Source of the DNA: Thioclava indica
GTDB taxonomy: Bacteria > Pseudomonadota > Alphaproteobacteria > Rhodobacterales > Rhodobacteraceae
NCBI RefSeq assembly: GCF_000714545.1
Contig: NZ_AUNB01000009.1
Coordinates: 1 to 64,000, forward strand
Reading direction: 5' to 3'
DNA length: 64,000 nt
Shown here: piece by piece, positions 34,332-43,217 of the stretch
How the letters are laid out: each line of letters begins with the position of its first letter
How positions within the stretch are numbered: the first letter of the stretch is position 1
The notes under the pieces: generated by a model
Database searches by the model: none
What the model was told of the DNA's origin: nothing
Seen by the model: only the letters and a program-made list of their open reading frames with translations
Program-made: the position numbers and the translations under genes

Positions 34332-35702
34332 TTACTGCGACGCAGCTTTCGCCAGTTTCCGGCGGTCTTGCAGTTCTTCGGCCACCAAGAACGCCAGTTC
34401 CAGCGATTGCGAGGCGTTGAGGCGCGGGTCGCAGGCGGTGTGATAGCGCGAGGACAGATCCTCGTCGGTCACAGCGCGCACGCCGCCGGTACATTCGGTC
34501 ACGTCCTTGCCCGTCATTTCGAAATGCACGCCGCCGGGGATCGTGCCTTCGGCCTTGTGGATCGCAAAGAACTCGCGCACTTCGCGCAGCACGGAATCGA
34601 AGGGCCGCGTTTTGAAACCGCTCGCCGATTTGATCGTGTTGCCATGCATCGCATCGCAGGACCAAACGACATTGGCGCCCTCGGATTCAACTGTGCGGAT
34701 AAGACGGGGCAGATGATCGCCCACCTTGCCCGCGCCGAAACGCGCGATCAGGGTCAGGCGGCCTGCCTCGTTTTCCGGGTTCAGTTTTGCCATCAGCACC
34801 TTGAGGTCATCCTCGGTCGTGCTGGGGCCGCATTTCAGACCGATCGGGTTTTGCACGCCACGGCAGAACTCGACATGCGCGCCGTCAGGCTGGCGCGTGC
34901 GATCACCGATCCACAGCATGTGACCGGTGCCTGCAACCGGCAGGCCGGTGGTGGAATCGATGCGGCAGAGCGCCTCTTCGTATTCCAGCAGCAGCGCCTC
35001 GTGGCTGGTGTAGAACTCGACCGCACCCAGCTCGTGCGCGGTTTCCGAGGTCACGCCAGCGGCACGCATAAATTCCATCGCCTCAGAGATCTGATCGGCG
35101 ACCTTGCGGTATTTCTCGGCCTCTTCGGCATCAGCGAAGCCCGCGATCCAGCTTTGCACGCGGTGGATATCGGCAAAGCCCCCGGTCGAGAACGCACGCA
35201 GCAGGTTTAGCGAGGCCGCCGCCTGCGTGTAGGCCTGCAACATCCGGTTCGGGTCGGGCTGGCGCGAGTCCATCGTGGCCTCGAAGCCGTTGATGATGTC
35301 GCCGCGATAGCTCGGGTATTCGACGCCGCCGATCATCTCGGTCGGGGCCGAGCGCGGCTTGGCAAACTGCCCCGCCATCCGGCCCACCTTGATCACCGGC
35401 ACTTTCGCGCCCCAGGTCAGCACAACCGCCATTTGCAGCATGACCTTGAACGTGTCGCGGATATTGTCGGCGGAGAACTCGCCAAAACTTTCGGCGCAAT
35501 CCCCGCCTTGCAACAAGAATGCCTCGCCACGCGCGGCTTGCGCCAGATCCGCCCTGAGACGACGCGCCTCGCCGGCAAACACCAGCGGAGGCATGCGCGA
35601 CAGGGTGCCCTCAACCGCGCTCAGAGCAGCGGCATCGGGATAGTCGGGCATCTGAACCCGCGGTTTTGCGCGCCAGTCCGATTTGCTCCAACCCTTGACC
35701 AT
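34332..35702 (-). CDS. aroG: Class II 3-deoxy-7-phosphoheptulonate synthase
   Basis: The 456-residue enzyme makes DAHP from phosphoenolpyruvate and erythrose 4-phosphate, the first step of the shikimate pathway. The start at 35702 has GGAGG seven bases upstream. Class II hallmarks: W-S-x-x-x-W-R near the N-terminus, [14 protein letters not shown], the [16 protein letters not shown] block, [21 protein letters not shown] (metal site Cys/His region) and [18 protein letters not shown]. The length is typical of the plant/actinobacterial-like class II enzyme. It is divergent from the GlxA-type regulator. Confidence 0.97.
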   Translation of the reverse strand: MVKGWSKSDWRAKPRVQMPDYPDAAALSAVEGTLSRMPPLVFAGEARRLRADLAQAARGEAFLLQGGDCAESFGEFSADNIRDTFKVMLQMAVVLTWGAKVPVIKVGRMAGQFAKPRSAPTEMIGGVEYPSYRGDIINGFEATMDSRQPDPNRMLQAYTQAAASLNLLRAFSTGGFADIHRVQSWIAGFADAEEAEKYRKVADQISEAMEFMRAAGVTSETAHELGAVEFYTSHEALLLEYEEALCRIDSTTGLPVAGTGHMLWIGDRTRQPDGAHVEFCRGVQNPIGLKCGPSTTEDDLKVLMAKLNPENEAGRLTLIARFGAGKVGDHLPRLIRTVESEGANVVWSCDAMHGNTIKSASGFKTRPFDSVLREVREFFAIHKAEGTIPGGVHFEMTGKDVTECTGGVRAVTDEDLSSRYHTACDPRLNASQSLELAFLVAEELQDRRKLAKAASQ

Positions 35703-35878
35703 CTGATCCTCCAAAGCGTGTGTTTTTCTGTTCAAAGGCGCTTATAGCCGCGCGGTGCCACAAGGACAAACCCGAAAATGCGCGCGGGTAAACGCGCCCG
35801 GCAGATCAGACTCGCTCTTGCGGGCGGGCGAAGTTCCGGTGCACGCTGCAGACCAGACCCAAGATCCGAGACATCACC

Positions 35879-36949
35879 ATGCCCCAAGCCCCCTCTCGCC
35901 CGCATCGCCGCCCCGCTCCTTCGCAGGGCTCGATCCGGCTAGAGACGGACCGCAACAAGCGCAGCTTTGCGTTTCTGTTGCTGGATCGGTTCACGATGAT
36001 GGCATTCGCCAGCGCGATCGAGCCGCTGCGGCTGGCCAATCAGGTGTCGGGGCGCGACCTGTATGACTGGCAACTCGTCAGCGAAGGTCAACGCGATGTA
36101 ACCTGTTCAAACGGCACGGTGTTTCGCACCGATATCGGGCTGGAGGAACTGGCGCGCGATTCCACGGTGCTGGTCTGTGGCGGCATTGATGTGGCCGAGG
36201 CGATCACCAAGCCGGTGCTGAACTGGTTGCGCCGCGAGGCAAGGCGCGGGGCGGCGATGGGCGGGCTTTGCACTGGGGCTTGGGCGCTGGCCGAGGCTGG
36301 GCTGCTGGACGGGCGGCGCACCACGATCCACTGGGAAAACACCGATGCGTTCGGCGAGGATTTCCCCGATGTCGAATTAACGCGCAGCGTGTTTGTCATT
36401 GATGGCAACCGGCTAAGCACGGCGGGCGGCACGGCCTCGATTGATCTGATGTTGCGCTTGATCGCGATAGATCACGGCGAGCAACTGGCCAATACCGTGG
36501 CCGATCAGATGATTCACTCCTCAATCCGCACGGATCGTGATTCTCAACGTCTCTCGATTCCCACCCGCATCGGCGTGCGTCACCCCAAGCTTGCCCAGGT
36601 GATCGGACAGATGGAGAGCAATATCGAAGAGCCGATCAGCCCCGCCACGCTGGCCACCGAGGTCGGCATGTCGGCGCGCCAGTTGGAACGGCTGTTTCGC
36701 CGCTACCTCAACCGCTCTCCCAAGCGCTATTACATGGAGCTACGGCTGCAAAAAGCGCGCAATCTGCTGATGCAGACCGAGATGAGCGTGATCAACGTGG
36801 CAATGGCATGCGGTTTTGCCTCGCCCTCGCATTTCTCCAAATGCTACCGCGCGCATTACCAGACCACGCCCTACCGTGAACGCGGCACCTCGGGCGGTGG
36901 CGATCTGGGCGGTGGCGATCTGGGCACCGCGCCAGAGGCTGATCATTAG
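35879..36949 (+). CDS. GlxA-family transcriptional regulator (DJ-1/PfpI domain plus AraC HTH)
   Basis: The 356-residue protein has an N-terminal class I amidotransferase-like (DJ-1/PfpI) domain at about residues 25-215, with FLLLDRFTMMAFASAIEPLR and the elbow GGLCTGAWALAEAGLLDG, where a Cys sits at the nucleophile position. The C-terminal AraC/XylS double HTH covers about 235-335 (TEVGMSARQLERLFRRYLN, LMQTEMSVINVAMACGFAS, SHFSKCYRAHY). The tail repeats GGGDLG twice. GlxA/GbdR/CdhR-like regulators often control catabolism of choline, glycine betaine, carnitine or arginine. The target here is unknown; the liv-type operon 200 bp downstream is a possible one. Confidence 0.92.
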   Translation: MPQAPSRPHRRPAPSQGSIRLETDRNKRSFAFLLLDRFTMMAFASAIEPLRLANQVSGRDLYDWQLVSEGQRDVTCSNGTVFRTDIGLEELARDSTVLVCGGIDVAEAITKPVLNWLRREARRGAAMGGLCTGAWALAEAGLLDGRRTTIHWENTDAFGEDFPDVELTRSVFVIDGNRLSTAGGTASIDLMLRLIAIDHGEQLANTVADQMIHSSIRTDRDSQRLSIPTRIGVRHPKLAQVIGQMESNIEEPISPATLATEVGMSARQLERLFRRYLNRSPKRYYMELRLQKARNLLMQTEMSVINVAMACGFASPSHFSKCYRAHYQTTPYRERGTSGGGDLGGGDLGTAPEADH

Positions 36950-37145
36950 CGCACAGCGCAACGCGATCCCTGCGCTGACACCTCACAAAAATGCACAAAT
37001 CCCCAAGTTGGCGTTACGACAGTGCGATTGGTGCTTGACCTTTTGGTCCGAATTTCCATGACTTCACGCCATCCGTGGTGTTTCCTTTTACAAAACCGCG
37101 CACTAATCTCGCGCTAGAACGCGAGTTCAACATGGGAGTGAATAA

Positions 37146-38330
37146 ATGAAAAAAATTCTTCTGGCCTCTGCCGCCATCGCTTTTGGCGCAACGGGCGCTT
37201 ATGCCGATGACGTGAAAATGGGTGTTCTGCTGGGCTTCACCGGCCCGCTGGAATCACTTGCACCGGGCATGGCAAAAGGCGCCGAAATGGCGATCAAGGA
37301 AGTTTCGGAGTCCGGCAAGCTGCTGGGCGGAGATACCGTGACCCCGATTGAGGCCGACTCGACCTGCGTGGACGCAGCGGCCGCAACGGCTGCGGGCGAG
37401 ACGCTTGTGACCTCGGATAAGGTGTCGGGTATCGTTGGCGCGATGTGTTCGGGTGCGACCACGGCTGTGTTGCAAAACGTCGCGATGGCCAATGGCATGG
37501 TGATGATCTCGCCCTCGGCGACCTCGCCTGCGCTGACCACCCTGCCCGATGACGGGTTGTTCTTCCGCACCGCGCCCTCGGATGCACGTCAGGGCGACGT
37601 GATGGCGGACGAGATCCTTGAAAAAGGCATCAAATCGGTCGCCGTGACCTACACCAACAATGACTACGGCAAAGGTCTCGCCGATAGTTTTGAGAAAGCC
37701 TACGAAGCCAAAGGCGGCAAGGTCACGATTTCGGCAGCCCACGAAGATGGCAAGGGCGATTACTCGGCTGAAGTCGGCTCGCTGGCCTCGGCTGGTGGCG
37801 ATGCGCTGGTGATTGCGGGCTATGTCGATCAGGGCGGCTCGGGCATTCTGCGCGGCGCACTTGATACTGGTGCGTTTAGCAAGTTCGTCTTCCCCGACGG
37901 GATGGTCAGTCAAACGCTGCAAGACAATTTCGGTTCTGAGATCAACGGCTCGTTCGGCCAGCTTCCCGATTCTGCGGGTCAGGGCATGCAAACCTATCTT
38001 GGCATGGCAAAAGCGGCTGGCTATGACGGGTCTTCGGCCTATTCGGGTGGCTCGTATGACGCGGCTGCGTTGATCATGCTGGCGATGGAAGCGGCCAATT
38101 CCACCGATCCCAAAGTCTATAAAGACAAGATCATGGACATCGCCAACGGTCCGGGTGAGAAAATCTATCCCGGCGAGCTGGCCAAAGGTCTTGAGCTGAT
38201 CAAAGAAGGCAAGCCGATCGATTACGAAGGCGCAACCGCCATCAAGCTGATCGGCAACGGCGAAGCTGCCGGCACCTTCCGCGAAATTGAGATCAAGGAT
38301 GGTAAGATCGAAACGGTGAAATACCGCTGA
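37146..38330 (+). CDS. livK: Branched-chain amino acid-type ABC transporter substrate-binding protein
   Basis: The 394-residue periplasmic protein has a signal peptide (MKKILLASAAIAFGATGAYA). The Peripla_BP_6 fold is evident from VKMGVLLGFTGPLESLAPGM, VSGIVGAMCSGATTAV near residue 95, and NDYGKGLADSFEKAYEAKGGKV near 180. It heads a complete transporter operon. The ligand could be Leu/Ile/Val or another amino acid, amide or urea-like compound; family membership alone does not tell. An intrinsic terminator immediately downstream probably leaves this gene expressed more than the membrane components. Confidence 0.93.
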   Translation: MKKILLASAAIAFGATGAYADDVKMGVLLGFTGPLESLAPGMAKGAEMAIKEVSESGKLLGGDTVTPIEADSTCVDAAAATAAGETLVTSDKVSGIVGAMCSGATTAVLQNVAMANGMVMISPSATSPALTTLPDDGLFFRTAPSDARQGDVMADEILEKGIKSVAVTYTNNDYGKGLADSFEKAYEAKGGKVTISAAHEDGKGDYSAEVGSLASAGGDALVIAGYVDQGGSGILRGALDTGAFSKFVFPDGMVSQTLQDNFGSEINGSFGQLPDSAGQGMQTYLGMAKAAGYDGSSAYSGGSYDAAALIMLAMEAANSTDPKVYKDKIMDIANGPGEKIYPGELAKGLELIKEGKPIDYEGATAIKLIGNGEAAGTFREIEIKDGKIETVKYR

Positions 38331-38349
38331 TCGCCCACTCACACTAAAG

Positions 38350-38375
38350 CAGCCCGGAGCGATCCGGGCTGTTTT
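38350..38375 (+). terminator. Internal terminator between substrate-binding protein and ATPase genes
   Basis: A perfect 9-bp stem CAGCCCGGA/TCCGGGCTG with 4-nt loop GCGA is followed by TTTT. Partial termination here would raise binding-protein mRNA over transporter mRNA. Confidence 0.8.
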
Positions 38376-38435
38376 CAATTATAACAATATCTTGCGGCAC
38401 AATCTTAAGGTGACCGCACGACTTCAGGGGACCCC

Positions 38436-39296
38436 ATGATCCGGGTTGAAAATCTCGTCAAATCCTTCGGCGGCTTTCGTGCCGTCGACGATGCTAGCCT
38501 ATGTATCGAGACTGGCTCGATCACCGGCTTGATCGGCCCGAATGGTGCCGGAAAATCTACCCTTTTCAATGTGATAGCCGGGGTTCATGAACCTACCGCT
38601 GGCCGCGTCACGATGGATGGCGAGGATATTACCGGCCTCAAACCTCATGAGCTGTTTCACAAAGGGCTGCTGCGCACCTTTCAGATTGCGCATGAGTTCC
38701 CCTCGCTCACGGTGCGCGAGAACCTGATGATGGTGCCCCCCGATCAGCCTGGAGAGACGCTGTGGAACACTTGGTTCGGCCGGCGCAAGATCCGCGACTC
38801 TGAAGCAGAGCTTCTGAAGAAAGCCGACGAAGTGCTTGATTTTCTGACGATTTCGCATCTGCGCGATGAAAAGGCGGGCAACCTGTCTGGCGGTCAGAAA
38901 AAGCTGCTCGAACTGGGACGCACGATGATGGTCGAGGCCAAGATCGTCTTTCTCGATGAGGTCGGCGCGGGTGTGAACCGCACGCTGCTGAATACGATTG
39001 GCGATGCGATTGTGCGCCTGAATAAGGAACGCGGCTATACGTTCTGCGTCATCGAACACGACATGGATTTCATCGGCCGCCTGTGTGACCCGGTGATCGT
39101 GATGGCCGAGGGGCGCGTTCTCGCGCAAGGCTCTGCCGATCACATCATGGAAAACGAGGCAGTGATCGAGGCCTATCTAGGCACCGGCCTCAAGAACAAG
39201 GTCAAGGCCGAGGAAGTCACCGAAGACGCCTTGCATGAAGATCACGGCGCCCAGCCCGGACTTGGCGATGAAGCAGGCAAAGGAACCGCGCAATGA
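38436..39296 (+). CDS. livG: ABC transporter ATP-binding protein LivG-type
   Basis: The 286-residue ATPase couples ATP hydrolysis to amino-acid import at the inner membrane. It shows Walker A GPNGAGKST, signature LSGGQKKLLELGR, and a Walker B ending IVFLDEVGAGVN (E following D; V-G replaces the usual P-x), plus the H-loop IEHDMDF. The LivG-specific C-terminus GRVLAQGSADHI is present, extended by an unusual acidic/Gly tail of about 30 residues. The stop overlaps the livF start (ATGA). Confidence 0.93.
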   Translation: MIRVENLVKSFGGFRAVDDASLCIETGSITGLIGPNGAGKSTLFNVIAGVHEPTAGRVTMDGEDITGLKPHELFHKGLLRTFQIAHEFPSLTVRENLMMVPPDQPGETLWNTWFGRRKIRDSEAELLKKADEVLDFLTISHLRDEKAGNLSGGQKKLLELGRTMMVEAKIVFLDEVGAGVNRTLLNTIGDAIVRLNKERGYTFCVIEHDMDFIGRLCDPVIVMAEGRVLAQGSADHIMENEAVIEAYLGTGLKNKVKAEEVTEDALHEDHGAQPGLGDEAGKGTAQ

Positions 39297-39997
39297 GCTA
39301 TCTGGACGCGCGCGACATGACCGGCGGCTATGGCAAGGCCGATATCCTGAACAGCTGCACCCTGACCGTCGATAAAGGCGAAATCGCGGTGATCGTCGGC
39401 CCCAATGGCGCGGGCAAATCCACCGCGATGAAGGCCGTGTTCGGCATGCTGAACCTGCGCGAAGGCCGGGTCACGCTGGACGGGGTCGATATCACCGCGC
39501 TGAGCCCGCAGGACCGGGTGAAAAAGGGCATGGGGTTCGTGCCTCAGGTCAACAACGTGTTCCCGACGATGAGCGTTGAGGAAAACCTCGAAATGGGCGC
39601 GTTCATCCGCGACGATGATTTCAAGGTCGCGATGGAGCAGGTGTTTACCCTGTTCCCGATCCTCAAGGACAAGCGCCGCCAGAACGCGGGCGAGTTATCG
39701 GGCGGGCAGCGCCAGCAAGTCGCCGTCGGGCGCGCGCTGATGACGCAGCCGAAACTGTTGATGCTTGATGAGCCGACCGCTGGCGTCAGCCCTATCGTGA
39801 TGGACGAGCTGTTTGACCGCATCATCGAGGTTGCGCGCACCGGCATCTCGATCTTGATGGTGGAGCAGAACGCCAGACAAGCCCTTGAGATTGCAGACAA
39901 AGGATATGTCCTCGTGCAAGGCGAAAACAAATATACCGACACTGGCAAGGCCCTGATGGCCGACCCGGAAGTCCGGCGCACATTCTTGGGGGGCTGA
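39293..39997 (+). CDS. livF: ABC transporter ATP-binding protein LivF-type
   Basis: The 234-residue second ATPase of the heterodimer has Walker A GPNGAGKST, Q-loop FVPQVNNVFPTMSVEENLEM, signature LSGGQRQQVAVGRALM and Walker B LLMLDEPTAGVSP; the H-loop position has Gln (MVEQNA), as is normal for LivF. It overlaps livG by four bases and ends three bases before the permease gene, so it is tightly coupled. Confidence 0.94.
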   Translation: MSYLDARDMTGGYGKADILNSCTLTVDKGEIAVIVGPNGAGKSTAMKAVFGMLNLREGRVTLDGVDITALSPQDRVKKGMGFVPQVNNVFPTMSVEENLEMGAFIRDDDFKVAMEQVFTLFPILKDKRRQNAGELSGGQRQQVAVGRALMTQPKLLMLDEPTAGVSPIVMDELFDRIIEVARTGISILMVEQNARQALEIADKGYVLVQGENKYTDTGKALMADPEVRRTFLGG

Positions 39998-40000
39998 CTG

Positions 40001-41008
40001 ATGGATTTCCTTAACGCGCTGGTCGCGATTACCAATTACGTCATCATTCCCGCCACGGCTTATGGCGCGCAGCTTGCGCTGGGGGCGCTTGGGGTCACGC
40101 TGGTTTACTCGATCCTGCGGTTTTCCAACTTTGCCCATGGCGACACGATGGCCTTTGGCACGGGCGTGGTCATTCTGATCACTTGGGGCTTTCAGGCGAT
40201 GGGGATCAGCTTTGGCCCGCTGCCCACGGCGCTGCTGGCCCTGCCCTTTGGCATTGTCATTACCTCGGCGCTGATGCTGGGCACCGATAAGGTCGTTTAC
40301 CAATATTACCGCAAGGTGAAGGCCGCACCGGTGGTGATGGTCATGGTCTCGGTCGGGGTGATGTTCATCATGAACGCGCTGACGCGGTTCCTGATCGGCG
40401 TGGATCAGATCAACTTCGCCGATGGTGCGCGCTTTGTAATTAACGCGCGGCAATGGCGTGAGATGACGGGCATGTCCGAGCCGCTGACGCTGCGCTCAAC
40501 GCAAGTCATCACCGTCGTCACCGCGATTTTGGTGGTCTGGGCGCTGTTCTGGTTTTTGGGGCGCACGCGCACGGGCAAATCCATGCGTGCGTTTTCCGAT
40601 AACGAGGATCTAGCGCTGCTCTCGGGCATCGACCCCAATCGCGTCGTTGCCGTGACCTGGATCATCACCGGAGCGCTCGCAACCATCGCAGGCACGCTGT
40701 ATGGCTTGGATAAATCCTTCAAGGCGTTCACCTATTTCCAACTTCTGCTGCCGATCTTTGCCTCGGCTATCGTGGGCGGCATCGGCAATCCGGTGGGCGC
40801 AATCGCGGGTGGTTTCGTGATCTCGTTCTCCGAGGTCGGCCTGACCTATGCGTGGAAAAAGGTCGTCACCTATCTGATCCCGAACTGGGAGCCGGACGGT
40901 TTGGTTCAGCTTCTCTCTACCGATTACAAATACGCCGTCAGCTTTACCATCCTGATCCTCGTGCTGATCTTTAAACCGACCGGCCTGTTTAAGGGGAAAA
41001 TCGTATGA
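40001..41008 (+). CDS. livH: Branched-chain amino acid ABC transporter permease LivH-type
   Basis: The 335-residue integral membrane protein has about eight to nine hydrophobic segments. The N-terminal part contains GALGVTLVYSILRFSNFAHG, the characteristic LivH region, and the cytoplasmic EAA-like loop is around TGKSMRAFSDNEDLALLSGI (about 190-210), which contacts the ATPases. GGIGNPVGAIAGGFVI follows. Its stop overlaps the livM start by four bases. Confidence 0.93.
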   Translation: MDFLNALVAITNYVIIPATAYGAQLALGALGVTLVYSILRFSNFAHGDTMAFGTGVVILITWGFQAMGISFGPLPTALLALPFGIVITSALMLGTDKVVYQYYRKVKAAPVVMVMVSVGVMFIMNALTRFLIGVDQINFADGARFVINARQWREMTGMSEPLTLRSTQVITVVTAILVVWALFWFLGRTRTGKSMRAFSDNEDLALLSGIDPNRVVAVTWIITGALATIAGTLYGLDKSFKAFTYFQLLLPIFASAIVGGIGNPVGAIAGGFVISFSEVGLTYAWKKVVTYLIPNWEPDGLVQLLSTDYKYAVSFTILILVLIFKPTGLFKGKIV

Positions 41009-42339
41009 GCACCGCACGTCAAGCAGATGCAGCAGCGGGCGGTCGTCTGCGCGCGCCCTTGTTCTTTGCCCTGATGGCCGGGCTGATCGTGCTGGAGGGG
41101 ATGACCTCGGGCTGGAACTCGGCGCTGGGTATTCTCAACATGGGATTGCTGAGCGCGATCATGGCCTTGGGCGTGAATATGCAATGGGGCTATGCAGGGC
41201 TGTTTAACGCAGGTGCGATGGGGTTCGTCGCACTTGGCGGGCTGGCACCGGTGCTGATTTCGATGCCCCCCACGCCGGGCGCGTTCAAGGCGGGCGGCTT
41301 TGGCATTCTCGCGGCGTTTGCGGTGGCTGCAATCGCTGTGATCGGCGCGGTTTGGCTCTATCGCACCCTGCGCGGCAAGCTGCGTGGGCTTGCGGTGGCG
41401 GCGGTACTGATCGTGGGCTTTTTCACCTTTCGCTGGCTGTTTGATCCGGCAGTCGATGCCATCGAGGCGATCAACCCTTCGGCTGCGGGCAATCTTGGCG
41501 GCTTGGGCCTGCCGACACTGGTCAGCTGGCCGGTCGGTGCGCTGCTGGCGGCAGGTGCGGCGTGGCTGGTGGGCAAGATCGCACTGGGGCTGCGCTCGGA
41601 TTATCTGGCGATTGCGACGCTGGGCATTGCGGAAATCGTAGTCGCTGTGCTGAAGAACGAGCAATGGCTGGATCGTGGTGTGCTCAACGTCAACGGCATC
41701 CCGCGCCCTTGGCCCGTACCTTATGAGATTGATCTGCAAAACAGCCACGCATTCGTGACCAAGATGCAGGCGTGGGGGATCGACCCGACGCTTGGCTCGA
41801 CGATTACCGTGAAGCTGGCCTTCCTGTTGCTGTTCGTGATCGTCATTTTCGCGCTGATCTGGCTGACGGAGATGTCGCTGCGCTCCCCTTGGGGGCGGAT
41901 GATGCGCGCGATCCGCGACAATGAGGTCTCGGCCGCCGCGATGGGCAAAAACGTGACCCGTCGGCATTTGCAGATCTTCGTGCTTGGTTCGGCGGTGATC
42001 GGTTTGGCGGGGGCGATGATGATCTCGCTTGATGGTCAGATGACGCCCTCAAGCTACAATCCGCTGCGCTATACGTTCATCGTGCTTGTGATGGTGATTG
42101 TCGGTGGGTCGGGCTCTAACTGGGGCTCGATCCTGGGCGGTGTATTGATCTGGTATGTCTGGGTGAAGGCAGGCGATTGGGGCCCTGATATGATGGCGAT
42201 CCTGGCGAGCCCCTTCCCCGCAGGTCCGTTCAAAGAGCATATGATCGACTCGGCGGCCCATATGCGGATGCTGGTGATGGGGATTATCTTGCTGGGCGTG
42301 CTGCGCTTTAGTCCGCGCGGGTTGTTGCCCGAGAAGTAA
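41005..42339 (+). CDS. livM: Branched-chain amino acid ABC transporter permease LivM-type
   Basis: The 444-residue permease is longer than many LivM proteins because of an added hydrophobic region around residues 85-160. The core shows LLSAIMALGVNMQWGYAGLFNAGAMGF, LGLRSDYLAIATLGIAEIV, the ATPase-contact loop SPWGRMMRAIRDNEVSAAAMG and YTFIVLVMVIVGGSGSNWGS. It is the last gene of the operon and is followed by a GC-rich intergenic repeat rather than a simple terminator. Confidence 0.92.
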   Translation: MSTARQADAAAGGRLRAPLFFALMAGLIVLEGMTSGWNSALGILNMGLLSAIMALGVNMQWGYAGLFNAGAMGFVALGGLAPVLISMPPTPGAFKAGGFGILAAFAVAAIAVIGAVWLYRTLRGKLRGLAVAAVLIVGFFTFRWLFDPAVDAIEAINPSAAGNLGGLGLPTLVSWPVGALLAAGAAWLVGKIALGLRSDYLAIATLGIAEIVVAVLKNEQWLDRGVLNVNGIPRPWPVPYEIDLQNSHAFVTKMQAWGIDPTLGSTITVKLAFLLLFVIVIFALIWLTEMSLRSPWGRMMRAIRDNEVSAAAMGKNVTRRHLQIFVLGSAVIGLAGAMMISLDGQMTPSSYNPLRYTFIVLVMVIVGGSGSNWGSILGGVLIWYVWVKAGDWGPDMMAILASPFPAGPFKEHMIDSAAHMRMLVMGIILLGVLRFSPRGLLPEK

Positions 42340-42349
42340 CGCGAGAAAA

Positions 42350-42472
42350 AAGAGGGGGCGCTGCCCCCCCCGTCGCCGGAGGGCGACAATTAACAGTCAA
42401 AGAGGGGGCGCTGCCCCCTCTGGCCTTGCGGCCATTCACCCCCGGGATATTTTTCAAGAGCGAAGCAGGGGC
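42350..42472. repeat. GC-rich intergenic repeat (copy 2, internally duplicated)
   Basis: It contains the hairpin unit AGAGGGGGCGCTGCCCC twice (42351-42367 and 42401-42417), then TGGCCTTGCGGCCA and the conserved end CCCGGGATATTT with CAAGAGCGAAG. The unit matches copy 1 at 16741-16812. It separates the convergent livM and alaX genes and could act as a terminator for both. Confidence 0.8.
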
Positions 42473-42488
42473 GCGCCCTGCCCGCGTA

Positions 42489-43217
42489 TTAGCGCAATTG
42501 CAGATAGACCCGGCGGTTCTGGCGGCCCTTTTTCTCGATCTTGCCGATCTTGACGCCGCCGATTTCGCGCAAACTCGCCACATGCGTGCCGCCACAGGGT
42601 TGCAGATCAATCTGCGCGCTCTCGGCCCCGATCGCGATCAGGCGCACCCAGCCTTGGCCCACAGGCGGCGCGACCGACATGGTTTTCACCAGTTCGGGCT
42701 GTGCGGCGAGTTGCGCATCGGTGATCCAGCTTTCGCGGACGGGTAAATCCTGTTCGATCCAGCCGTTCAGCAGCGCATCGAGCGCCTCGATATTGTCGGG
42801 TTTCTCGGCCATGTCGAAATCGAGCCGCCCGCGTTCAACGCCGATCTGCCCACCGGTCACAGGATAAGGGATCGCGACCGAGAGCAAATGCAGCGCGGTG
42901 TGCACGCGCATATGGCGGTGGCGACGCTCCCAATCGAGTTCCTGCTGCACGCGCGTGCCCACGGGGGGCAGTGGCGCGGGCTCGGCAGGCACCAGAACCA
43001 CCGCGCCGGGAGCGTTGGGTTCGCCTTTGACCGCAGTAGCAATTTCCAGCGCGCCGCCGTCCCAAACCAGCCGCCCACTATCGCCGGGTTGCCCGCCACC
43101 CGTTGGGTAAAAGATCGAATTCGCGCAGTAGATGCCGCCCTCGGATGTGTGGCCCGTCACGCGCGTCTCAAGATCACGCGCATAGGGATGGATGCGGTAG
43201 CTTTGCTGATGCGGCAT
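42489..43217 (-). CDS. alaX: AlaX-type alanyl-tRNA editing protein
   Basis: The 242-residue trans-editing enzyme removes Ser or Gly mischarged on tRNA-Ala. Zn-site residues are present: HTALH near residue 105 and CGGTH near 210 (HxxxH and CxxxH). The glycine motif YPTGGGQPGDSG near residue 38 places it in the AlaX-M group. Its ATG overlaps the stop of the mechanosensitive channel gene (TAATG), so it is the distal member of a coupled operon with cysK and the channel. Confidence 0.93.
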   Translation of the reverse strand: MPHQQSYRIHPYARDLETRVTGHTSEGGIYCANSIFYPTGGGQPGDSGRLVWDGGALEIATAVKGEPNAPGAVVLVPAEPAPLPPVGTRVQQELDWERRHRHMRVHTALHLLSVAIPYPVTGGQIGVERGRLDFDMAEKPDNIEALDALLNGWIEQDLPVRESWITDAQLAAQPELVKTMSVAPPVGQGWVRLIAIGAESAQIDLQPCGGTHVASLREIGGVKIGKIEKKGRQNRRVYLQLR

